Part shown: positions 51,680 to 59,126 of the stretch, one piece after another
Layout of the letters: each line of letters opens with the position of its first letter
Position numbering within the stretch: position 1 is the stretch's first letter
Assembly: GCA_005524015.1 (NCBI GenBank)
Contig: SULG01000003.1
Coordinates: forward strand, 1 to 64,000
Reading direction: 5' to 3'
Length of the DNA: 64,000 bases
Source of the DNA: Candidatus Jettenia ecosi
Lineage (GTDB): Bacteria; Planctomycetota; Brocadiia; Brocadiales; Brocadiaceae
The notes under the pieces: generated by a model
What the model was told of the DNA's origin: nothing
Databases searched by the model: none
The model's input: only the letters and a program-made list of their open reading frames with translations
Translations under genes and position numbers: made by a program

Positions 51680-52462
51680 CTAAGCAACTAATAAAGATGT
51701 CATAAAATAATCCCATACCAGGATCATAACCGAAGAAAGCACTACCGCCTGTGTAGTTGCCTTGCTTACACCTGCTGCCCCGTATCCGGTAAAATATCCC
51801 TTATAACAGCCTATCCATGTTATCAGGATACCAAAACTCAGAGACTTATAGAAACCCTCGATGATATCTTTCATGGTAACGAAATCCTTAATTCCACCAA
51901 AATAGGTTCCCCCTGATATACTCATAAGCCCCACGCCTACAGCATATCCTCCAAAAATGCCAACCACAACAAAAATAGCATTTAAGAGAGGAAGAGATAT
52001 TATACCCGCAAGTAAATTAGGAATAATCAGATATTTATAAGGATTTAAGGCCATGGCGTCAAGCGCATCAATTTGTTCGGTTATTCTCATAATGCCAATC
52101 TCAGCCGTTAGCGCAGAGCCTGCGCATCCGGTAACCATCAAAGCAGAGATAACCGGCCCTAGTTCTCTGATCAACGATAAGGCTACGACAGGGCCTAAAC
52201 TGGTTTCAGCGCCGAATTTCGCTAAGGCATAATACGTTTGCAATGCCAAAACCATCCCGGTAAATGAACCTGTCAAAACAACAACGGATGTACTTTTTAC
52301 ACCGATAAAATAGACTTGCTTAATAATTCTCTGTATTAAATAGGGGTAGAAGAACATCCAGAATACGGATCGTGCGAGGAAACACGTCATGTTTCCTAAT
52401 TCCCTTATGAATTTATGGAGGGAATTTCCGATAATCTTAAATGGGATAAAGATAAAATTCAT
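51680..52462 (-). CDS. mlaE: Mla lipid-transport permease
   Basis: A 260-residue permease of the MlaE family with five or six hydrophobic segments and the conserved GSFTGMVLALQTYYAL, LGPVISALMVTGCAGSALTAEIGIMRITEQIDALDAMALNPYKYLIIP stretch (cited in part). It is the membrane core of the MlaFEDB transporter. It is the first gene of the mla operon on the - strand; no mlaB gene is seen near it. Confidence 0.94.
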   Translation of the reverse strand: MNFIFIPFKIIGNSLHKFIRELGNMTCFLARSVFWMFFYPYLIQRIIKQVYFIGVKSTSVVVLTGSFTGMVLALQTYYALAKFGAETSLGPVVALSLIRELGPVISALMVTGCAGSALTAEIGIMRITEQIDALDAMALNPYKYLIIPNLLAGIISLPLLNAIFVVVGIFGGYAVGVGLMSISGGTYFGGIKDFVTMKDIIEGFYKSLSFGILITWIGCYKGYFTGYGAAGVSKATTQAVVLSSVMILVWDYFMTSLLVA

Positions 52463-52499
52463 AGCAAAAATCTACATGTATGTTAAAGAAATTCAATTT

Positions 52500-52527
52500 G
52501 TAGTGGCAAGGCGCGCCTTGCCACTAC
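52500..52527. repeat. Perfect 28-bp palindrome upstream of mlaE
   Basis: Left arm GTAGTGGCAAGGCG and right arm CGCCTTGCCACTAC are exact complements with no loop base between. It lies 38 nt before mlaE. It could be an operator for the mla operon or a mobile palindromic repeat; the GC-rich sequence is unlike its AT-rich surroundings, which favours the repeat view. Confidence 0.85.
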
Positions 52528-52542
52528 TGTTATAAAAATTAC

Positions 52543-52618
52543 GTAGGGCAACCCTTTAGGGTTGCTATCCCCACGCACGCGTTCCGGCGGGGAGAGCAAG
52601 GCTAAAGCCTCGCCCTAC
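52543..52618. repeat. 76-bp nested inverted repeat
   Basis: Ends GTAGGGC (52543) and GCCCTAC (52612) are inverted. Inside are two smaller palindromes, GCAACCCTTTAGGGTTGC (52548-52565) and GGCTAAAGCC (52599-52609 region). It has the form of a REP/BIME or miniature element. The rest of the spacer to 52956 contains no gene that I can support. Confidence 0.75.
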
Positions 52619-52956
52619 ATCGACTCTATTTTTTACCAGAGGCAACCTGATTTTACTATTTTAGACTAAATATAAACAATTCCGGGCGGTCCAAAAAGCT
52701 TTTATTGGTGCAGGAGGCGATGCGGGGTTGGTCATTTCGTTCTACTTGGTGCATACAAAACACTTTTTGGTGCTATTTTGAATAGCCCTGTAATTTTCGG
52801 CTATAGTTTATGATATTTTATGTCATTCTCAATGAAACAAAAAATCCCCTTTAGGAGCACACCCTGGAATACTTTAGGTGGTAATTAAATCATTTAAGGG
52901 GAAAGTTGTCAAGAGGGTAAAACAGGATTATTAAAAAAACGTACCCTTTTAAAAAT

Positions 52957-54063
52957 CTATACGGGTGAAGATTCCAATATACGATAACACAGGTCCCTTT
53001 GCATTGCCTCGTATCCGAGATCTTTAATGAGCGATTCTATCTCTTCTTTATCCATTTGGTAGCTTACCCCGGCAGCTCTGACTACATTTTCTTCAATCAT
53101 TGTACTGCCCATATCATTGGCGCCAAATTTTAACGAAAGTTGAGCGATTTTTGATCCTTGCGTAACCCATGATGCCTGAATATTTTCAATATTATCTAAA
53201 TACAGACGCGAAATAGCTATCGTCCTTAAATAATCATAACTTCCGAGTAATGAAGTATGGAGTTGGGTATTTTTTGGCTGAAATGTCCATGCTATAAAGG
53301 CAGTAAATCCACCCGTTTCATCCTGAAGTTTCCGTATCTTTTCAAGATGTTCGACACGCTCTTCCAGGGTTTCGATATGGCCAAACATCATGGTAGCAGT
53401 GGTTCGCATGCCAAGATTATGCGCCTGGCGCATAACGTCAAGCCATTCTTGTGCAGTACACTTGTTTGGACTTAAGAGATTACGGCATCGGTTAACCAGG
53501 ATTTCAGCGCCGCCCCCAGGTATCGAATCAAGCCCTGCTTCATTGAGTTTTTGAATAATATCCAATACAGGGAGAGTATTTAATTTTGAAAAATGGATAA
53601 TCTCGGGAGGTGAGAAAGCATGGATATGAATAGTATATCGTGCCTTGATAGATTTAAGTATATCTACATAGAAATCCAGCCTCAACGATGGATGCAGGCC
53701 GCCTTGCATAAGGATTTGCCTGCCGCCCAAAGATAAGGTCTCTTCTATCTTTTTAAACAAAGAATCTTTAGAAATGATGTACGTGCCGTTTTGTTCAACC
53801 TCTTTGTAAAAGGCACAGAATTTACAGCCCGACGTACAGATATTCGTATAATTAATATTCCGGTCAATAATGTAGGTTCGGTAATTTTCCGGATGTTTTC
53901 TCCGTGAGATTTCATCTGCTGCCATTCCTAAACTGGTAAGTTCTTTGACAGAAAACAACTTTAAGCATTCTTGTGAGGATAATCTCTTATTATGTAAGGA
54001 TTTATCGAGAATATCTTCAATCTCATGAAATGGATAAGACAAACTAGGTTTCATTGAAAACAA
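52957..54063 (-). CDS. mqnC: Cyclic dehypoxanthine futalosine synthase
   Basis: A 368-residue radical-SAM enzyme of the futalosine menaquinone pathway. The cluster motif is C76-x3-C80-x2-C83 (CTSGCKFCAFY), preceded by DRNINYTN. Other marks are LMQGGLHPSLRLDFYVD, SIPGGGAEIL, TTATMMFGHIET and FIAWTFQPKNTQL, which favour MqnC over the related MqnE. It forms the spiro ring from dehypoxanthine futalosine. It overlaps the end of mqnA by 20 nt. Confidence 0.9.
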   Translation of the reverse strand: MFSMKPSLSYPFHEIEDILDKSLHNKRLSSQECLKLFSVKELTSLGMAADEISRRKHPENYRTYIIDRNINYTNICTSGCKFCAFYKEVEQNGTYIISKDSLFKKIEETLSLGGRQILMQGGLHPSLRLDFYVDILKSIKARYTIHIHAFSPPEIIHFSKLNTLPVLDIIQKLNEAGLDSIPGGGAEILVNRCRNLLSPNKCTAQEWLDVMRQAHNLGMRTTATMMFGHIETLEERVEHLEKIRKLQDETGGFTAFIAWTFQPKNTQLHTSLLGSYDYLRTIAISRLYLDNIENIQASWVTQGSKIAQLSLKFGANDMGSTMIEENVVRAAGVSYQMDKEEIESLIKDLGYEAMQRDLCYRILESSPV

Positions 54064-54838
54064 TCTTCACTCCCTGTGGGGCAAGCCCTAAAGATATAGC
54101 GTAATGATAAAATGTTTGAAGTCCTTTTATTTCGTTTTTGCCGAGATTGTATTTCATAGAGCTGGTAAGATAGTTCAAACATTTCTCGTAGGGAAACTGG
54201 AGACGTTGCGATTCATCGGCTGCTATCGTTTTAACCAATTTCATACCACACTCCTTTGCACTTTGTAATAAAATGTTTATATCTGGCATACGGTGGGCCT
54301 TCTTAACAGCCCAAACAGCATAAACGAAGGGAAGGCCGGTATATTCAAACCATGCCTGGCCTAAATCCAAAGTGAAATAACCATTGTCAATGGCTCTCAT
54401 AGCATTATCTCCAATGATGAGAACGGCATCAGTATCTATACAGGAAATGTCGTATTGATTATTCCACAATGTATACTGAGGAGAAAGATGATAGTATTCC
54501 TTAAAAAGGATCTTCGTGAGTGCACAGGAAGTTAAAGAACTTTTATCTAATGCCGCAGTTCTAATATTTTGTATCGGTACCTTTGAAAATATCTTTACAC
54601 TCTCAACAGTTCCCAGCGAAGAAAGAGAAATATTGGGTATGATTGCATAATTGCCATTCCTGAAATATTCAATGGAAGGAATGATAGCTACATCAATATG
54701 ATCATTATTCAACATCTCCGGGAGAAGCGAAGGTACTTCAAATAGTAATTCAACAGAATCCGATTGTTGAGTTAATGTATAAATCAATGGTTTGGCGTTC
54801 ATATAAGGGACAACGCCAATCCTGAGTTTTTTCGTCAT
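54044..54838 (-). CDS. mqnA: Chorismate dehydratase
   Basis: A 264-residue MqnA, which converts chorismate to 3-[(1-carboxyvinyl)oxy]benzoate, the entry step of the futalosine pathway. It has the periplasmic-binding-protein-like fold: LRIGVVPYMNAKPLIYTL, VAIIPSIEYFRNGNY, RTAALDKSSLTSCALTKIL, and LGQAWFEYTGLPFVYAVWAV. ATG 54838 is used because the family begins just before LRIG; an ATG 16 codons earlier adds non-conserved residues. It directly precedes mqnC. Confidence 0.9.
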   Translation of the reverse strand: MTKKLRIGVVPYMNAKPLIYTLTQQSDSVELLFEVPSLLPEMLNNDHIDVAIIPSIEYFRNGNYAIIPNISLSSLGTVESVKIFSKVPIQNIRTAALDKSSLTSCALTKILFKEYYHLSPQYTLWNNQYDISCIDTDAVLIIGDNAMRAIDNGYFTLDLGQAWFEYTGLPFVYAVWAVKKAHRMPDINILLQSAKECGMKLVKTIAADESQRLQFPYEKCLNYLTSSMKYNLGKNEIKGLQTFYHYAISLGLAPQGVKIVFNET

Positions 54839-55006
54839 TATACGCTTGCCTAAATAGTCTTTCTGGTATAAACTAAGCTCTTGCAAAACAGAACCCTCTC
54901 ACAGCTTTAGTAATATGCAAAATTTAACAATGTATTGTATAGAACTTTTATTAATTCTTCAATAAAGAATTACGAGAATCATTTTAAAATGAAAGGAGCC
55001 AAAGGA

Positions 55007-55759
55007 GTGAATAGGATATTTTGCAAGATTTTCTCATTAAAAGGATTTTTTACATACCTGGTTATTTTTTTAGCCATGTATTGTATTGTTATGTATGGTT
55101 ATGTTTCTGCGGAAGGACAGACAAACTATGGTAAGGATTTTTTTGACCGGGTAGAACCAATAAAAATGAAGGACCCTTTAGCTGTTGTACTTGGGGCAAT
55201 GGAGAAGGGAGAGGTTTTTACCTTTACGTATGCTGATGCCGTAAAATCTGCAGGGCATTCTTGCCCGGCAGTTGCTGGCGCCTATAAGTCTACTCAAATG
55301 GTGTTGAGGTCTCTGTATGGTGATGAAGTGCCGGTAAGGGGAAATATAAAAGTTACTTTTAAGGGGGATGTTAATTATAAGGTAAATGGACCAATATCAC
55401 AAATAGTAACGCTCATAACAGGGGCTTCCGGTGAAAATGGTTTTAAAGGGCTTGGGCCTGCCGGAAAATACGGAAGGTATAATTTAATGGTTTTTGATAA
55501 GGAGCAATCACCTGATCCCAGGGCAGTTTGCTCCATAATATTTCAAAGAACTGATAGCGGGAAAGCGGTAGAAGTAACGTATTATGTTGAACCGATATCA
55601 GGTAGTGAGCGGATGGATAAGCTTATGCCTCTTGTAATTTCTGGTAAAGCTTCTGAGGATGAATCGGGGGAATTTGGTATCTTGTGGCAGGAACGTGTAA
55701 AAACTATTCTTTTAAATCCACCGCAAGGCACGTTCCTGATAAAGGAGTTGAAGGAATAG
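55007..55759 (+). CDS. Exported FmdE-like protein
   Basis: The 250-residue protein (GTG 55007, with AAGGAG 8 nt upstream) begins with a signal or anchor sequence (FFTYLVIFLAMYCIVMYGYVSA). The mature part has SAGHSCPAVAGAYKSTQMVLRSLYG, which resembles the Cys/His motif of FmdE-family proteins (formylmethanofuran dehydrogenase subunit E domain). It lacks the C-terminal zinc ribbon of true FmdE. A metal- or cofactor-binding periplasmic role is possible but unproven. No related genes flank it. Confidence 0.65.
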   Translation: MNRIFCKIFSLKGFFTYLVIFLAMYCIVMYGYVSAEGQTNYGKDFFDRVEPIKMKDPLAVVLGAMEKGEVFTFTYADAVKSAGHSCPAVAGAYKSTQMVLRSLYGDEVPVRGNIKVTFKGDVNYKVNGPISQIVTLITGASGENGFKGLGPAGKYGRYNLMVFDKEQSPDPRAVCSIIFQRTDSGKAVEVTYYVEPISGSERMDKLMPLVISGKASEDESGEFGILWQERVKTILLNPPQGTFLIKELKE

Positions 55760-55847
55760 ATTGCAGAGGAATTTTCATTTTCATGAAGCGGGTTTGCGGT
55801 AGGGCGGATTAAACGGAGCGAATCCGCCTTTTCTGTAAATGTCAATA

Positions 55848-56080
55848 ATTTTATGAGAATTATGGTAACATAATAGTTTTTTAAAAAAATACCGTGAACT
55901 GCTCCATTGAGAGCGAAATGTTTATAGACAAATCATTCTGCTACAATCAAGCTCCATCGGAGCGGCATATTGTTTTTGTGTTTCACATGCCGCTCCGATG
56001 GAGCTAAGGTTTTGTATACTACTTGTTTCTATAAACGTTTCACCCCTATGGGGTTATTTTTCAAAAAACTACAGGGGCAG
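55848..56080 (+). repeat. Nested inverted-repeat element, copy 2 (well preserved)
   Basis: The core is an 18-bp perfect inverted repeat, GCTCCATCGGAGCGGCAT (55951-55968) and ATGCCGCTCCGATGGAGC (55987-56004), with an 18-nt loop. Outside it lie GAAATGTTTATAGACAAA (from about 55915) and, inverted, TTGTTTCTATAAACGTTTC (to about 56041), then CCCCTATGGGG. The layout matches 44699-44890. It lies in a 500-bp spacer with no gene. Confidence 0.85.
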
Positions 56081-56179
56081 GAGTGTTTTTATTTAAGGTA
56101 TCTATAGTATTGATGGACCGGCTTAAAAATCAATGCCTTAATCCAATCTGTTCATACCTTGACGGAACATGAAATTTAA

Positions 56180-56216
56180 AAGGCGCTTTTGTATCATATC
56201 GATACAAAAGCGCCTT
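56180..56216. terminator. Long stem-loop, probable terminator of the Cys-rich protein gene
   Basis: AAGGCGCTTTTGTATC (56180-56195) and GATACAAAAGCGCCTT (56201-56216) are perfect 16-bp arms with a 5-nt loop. On the - strand it follows the stop of the 56265 gene by 48 nt and leads into TTTAAATTT, a weak T-run. A terminator role is likely but the T-run is poor. Confidence 0.6.
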
Positions 56217-56264
56217 AAATTTTATGATATCTATTTTTTGGTAAATTATAAAATGCGTGTTTTC

Positions 56265-56570
56265 TTAGTGATGGTGATGTTCTGTTTTTTCACAGCATTT
56301 TTCATTTCCTTCTTTACAACCCTTTTTAAATGTGGCCTCACAATCTTTGCAGCATAATGTAACTGTTTTTCCTTCGCATTCTACCGATATTCCTTTATTT
56401 TTTTCAACAACTTTTCCACAAACAACACATTTATTTTCCGCTCTTTCAGAGGCGGAAGCCTCTTTACCGCCACAACAACCTTCACCTGCAGAGGTGGTTT
56501 TAATAGCATAAGAGGTAATTAATGCACAGCTAATTCCCACAACACTGAAAAAATATCCAATACGTTTCAT
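56265..56570 (-). CDS. Exported Cys/His-rich metal-binding protein (TRASH/YHS-like)
   Basis: A 101-residue protein with a signal peptide (MKRIGYFFSVVGISCALITSYA) and a cysteine-rich mature part: GCCGG, then CVVCGK, then CCKDCEATFKKGC, ending in HHHH. The CxxC...CxxxC spacing with a short beta segment between (GISVECEGKTVTLCC) resembles TRASH or YHS metal-binding domains. It may bind zinc, copper or another heavy metal in the periplasm. ATG 56570 follows AAAGGAG. Confidence 0.78.
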   Translation of the reverse strand: MKRIGYFFSVVGISCALITSYAIKTTSAGEGCCGGKEASASERAENKCVVCGKVVEKNKGISVECEGKTVTLCCKDCEATFKKGCKEGNEKCCEKTEHHHH

Positions 56571-56703
56571 CCCTTTTCTCCTTTCAAAATAGTAACTTAT
56601 CTATGATACAGATATAACAAATTCTACCTACTATAAAGTATTTTAGTTGCTAATAAGAACAAAATTATACCCCTGAAAGTTTCAAAATTCTCAAATTCTT
56701 AAC

Positions 56704-57612
56704 TTAGCCTATTGATGTACGATTTCTTCCGGAAATCTTGCTACAGTACATAAGCTTATCAGACCGTTCCAATAATGTGTTTACCGTATCATCCGGTTGC
56801 GCAATTGTAGCGCCAATAGAGATAGTAACCTGGATAATATCCGATCCTATAGAAAAACTGGAATGTCCAACAAGGGCATGAAGCTTCTTTGAAATAAAAT
56901 GCAGTCGTTCTTTATCAACATTTGGAGTGATTGCGATAAATTCTTCTCCACCCCATCGGCCTACAATATCAGATGTCCTAACAGAATGTAATAGTGTCTT
57001 CGTTACCATTTTTAATACTTTATCTCCAACACTATGGCCATATACATCGTTTATTTTCTTGAAGTGATCTATATCCATGAAGAAAATTCCAAAAGACCTG
57101 CCGTATCGGCACAATTCATCCAATTTGCTTTGTATATTCATCTCGATATAGCGCCTGTTTGCCAACTCTGTAAGTGGATCGAGTAATGCCATTTTCTCAA
57201 GGTCTTTAATCGTCTGATTAATGAGAAGCTTTGGTGTATTATCGCTGAATATTTCAACTGCCCCGGTAATACGTTCGTTCGAGTCGAGAAGTGGCGCTGT
57301 ACGCACGAAAACAGGTATCCGATGTCCTTTTTTATGTTGGATATATACTTCTACTTCGCGGGGCCTATAATCCCTTATTGTTTCAAACAATGGACATGCC
57401 GTTGTATAAAATTTAATACCACACGTATCAACATGATTGAGCACAATATCGACACATCGTTTCCCTACTACCTCAGAACTCATATATCCGGTAATTTTTT
57501 CTGCCCCTTTATTCCAGTAAAGAATCTTTCTTGTACAATCGACAAAGTAAACCCCATCATACAGGATTTCCAGGAGATGTTTATATAGATTATTATCTAC
57601 TGATGCTGTCAT
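56704..57612 (-). CDS. PAS-GGDEF diguanylate cyclase
   Basis: A 302-residue soluble protein with a PAS domain (about 10-125; ILYWNKGAEKITGYMSSEVVGKR) and a GGDEF domain (about 140-300). The active site is GGEEF at 221-225, and RTSD at 212-215, five residues before it, is the product-inhibition site. It should make cyclic di-GMP under control of a PAS ligand or redox signal. No membrane segment is present. PAS cysteines (C26, C53, C64, C73) might bind haem or metal, but this is speculation. Confidence 0.92.
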   Translation of the reverse strand: MTASVDNNLYKHLLEILYDGVYFVDCTRKILYWNKGAEKITGYMSSEVVGKRCVDIVLNHVDTCGIKFYTTACPLFETIRDYRPREVEVYIQHKKGHRIPVFVRTAPLLDSNERITGAVEIFSDNTPKLLINQTIKDLEKMALLDPLTELANRRYIEMNIQSKLDELCRYGRSFGIFFMDIDHFKKINDVYGHSVGDKVLKMVTKTLLHSVRTSDIVGRWGGEEFIAITPNVDKERLHFISKKLHALVGHSSFSIGSDIIQVTISIGATIAQPDDTVNTLLERSDKLMYCSKISGRNRTSIG

Positions 57613-57651
57613 TCGAATGTATTCAATATAGACGGAGTTTTCAGATAATTC

Positions 57652-59028
57652 TTACTTTTTCTCTTTTACATCACTTGCACAGCGAAACCCTAATGCCTGG
57701 TTAAACAAGTCAGGTTGTTCCGATTTTCTCGTGTTAGTCCGTACCTGGAATGGCTGAGAAAAACGAGATCCTCCCCGTATTACGCGCCTGATGCCGTTAT
57801 CAGGACCTTTGGGGTTTTGATGTGGGGATTCAGCATAGTACGTATTCAGATACCAGTCTGCACACCACTCATGAACGCTGCCGGCCATATCGTAGCAGCC
57901 GTAAATACTCTTTCCGCTTTCTACACTTCCCACGGGTTTGGGGTCTCCGCTGAGATTGCATCGGGCGGGATTCCACTCATTTCCCCAGGGAAACTTTCTT
58001 CCATCCAATCCCCGCGCTGCCTTTTCCCATTCAGCCTCGGTAGGTAACCGTTTCCCTGTCCAGGCAGCATACGCATAGGCATCATACCAATCAATTCTGA
58101 CAATAGGGTAATCCGGAACGTTATAGTACTCGTTTTCCCAGAATCTTGGGGTATGGTCTTTCCCACTGGGTTCTCCCTTAAAACATTTGCTATGATCGTT
58201 TGTCTTTTTTATATATTCTAAAAATTCCCAGTATTGGGCATTTGTTACTTCATAGCGGTCAATTTTAAATGCATCCAAATAGACCTTGTGTTCCGGAAAT
58301 GCATCTTCTCTGGCTTCATTCGTTCCCATTGTAAACTCGCCTGCCGGTATGGTAACGCTTCCATATTTTTGTTTCTGCTCAATCAACGCCTTTTTCATGG
58401 TTTCATCCCGATTTTTGAAAGTATCCCGAAGATGCTTCTGCTTCTCCAGCGCTTGTTTTAGAATGATGATATAACTTTGTACCTCCGTGAGATCGGTAGC
58501 ATCCGGTGCGAGTACGATATACTTTTGTAAATGCTGTATTGCCTTTTCCGCGTTTCCTGATTTGCCATAAACCCAACCCATATTATAATGAAGCGCCGGA
58601 AAATCAGAAAAAATTTCTTCCGCTTTTTTATATGACTCTATCGCTAAATCATATGATTCGGCATCGCAATGATCATTGCCTTCTTTATAATATTTTTTAG
58701 CAAGTTCTTTTTTGTTTTCTATAGCGTCTGTTTCCTGAAGAGGAGAAACCGCAGAAGGTGAAACAAGTTTCTTTCCGTGTTCTTTACAGAATTTTTCTCC
58801 CGGAGTCCCTTCTTTATTGCAATCCGGGCATACCATCTTTCCTGGTATCTCTACTAATTTTGATCCGTCTTCAGCGCAAAATTTTGTCTTTTCTGAATAC
58901 ACCTTATTACATGTCGGACATTTTTTTGTTATTGCAGGTGAAGTAGATATCCCGGCGTGAAGACCTGAGATCGAAATAAAGTATGATACCATGATGTAAA
59001 ACACAGGGATATAAAATATTTTTTTCAT
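57652..59028 (-). CDS. Exported zinc-ribbon / TPR / FGE-sulfatase-domain protein
   Basis: This 458-residue protein has a signal peptide (about 1-25) and two zinc ribbons (CPTCNKVYSEKTKFC and CPDCNKEGTPGEKFC). TPR-type helices follow (about 110-190; YDLAIESYKKAEEIF, AEKAIQHLQKYI), then an FGE-sulfatase (SUMF1) domain (about 225-452; GEFTMGTNEAREDAFPEH, RLPTEAEWEKAARG, YDMAGSVHEWCADWY, RVIRGGSRF). The two cysteines of true formylglycine-generating enzymes are not clearly present, so it is more likely a binding or scaffold protein than a sulfatase activator. Confidence 0.82.
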   Translation of the reverse strand: MKKIFYIPVFYIMVSYFISISGLHAGISTSPAITKKCPTCNKVYSEKTKFCAEDGSKLVEIPGKMVCPDCNKEGTPGEKFCKEHGKKLVSPSAVSPLQETDAIENKKELAKKYYKEGNDHCDAESYDLAIESYKKAEEIFSDFPALHYNMGWVYGKSGNAEKAIQHLQKYIVLAPDATDLTEVQSYIIILKQALEKQKHLRDTFKNRDETMKKALIEQKQKYGSVTIPAGEFTMGTNEAREDAFPEHKVYLDAFKIDRYEVTNAQYWEFLEYIKKTNDHSKCFKGEPSGKDHTPRFWENEYYNVPDYPIVRIDWYDAYAYAAWTGKRLPTEAEWEKAARGLDGRKFPWGNEWNPARCNLSGDPKPVGSVESGKSIYGCYDMAGSVHEWCADWYLNTYYAESPHQNPKGPDNGIRRVIRGGSRFSQPFQVRTNTRKSEQPDLFNQALGFRCASDVKEKK

Positions 59029-59126
59029 GAATTCCTTACCTTAATGCCAAAACTTAACCGTAAAAATACTGAACTATTGAAAAACTATTCTCTGGAATCT
59101 GAGGAGATGAAAAGTCTCTTAACTCC

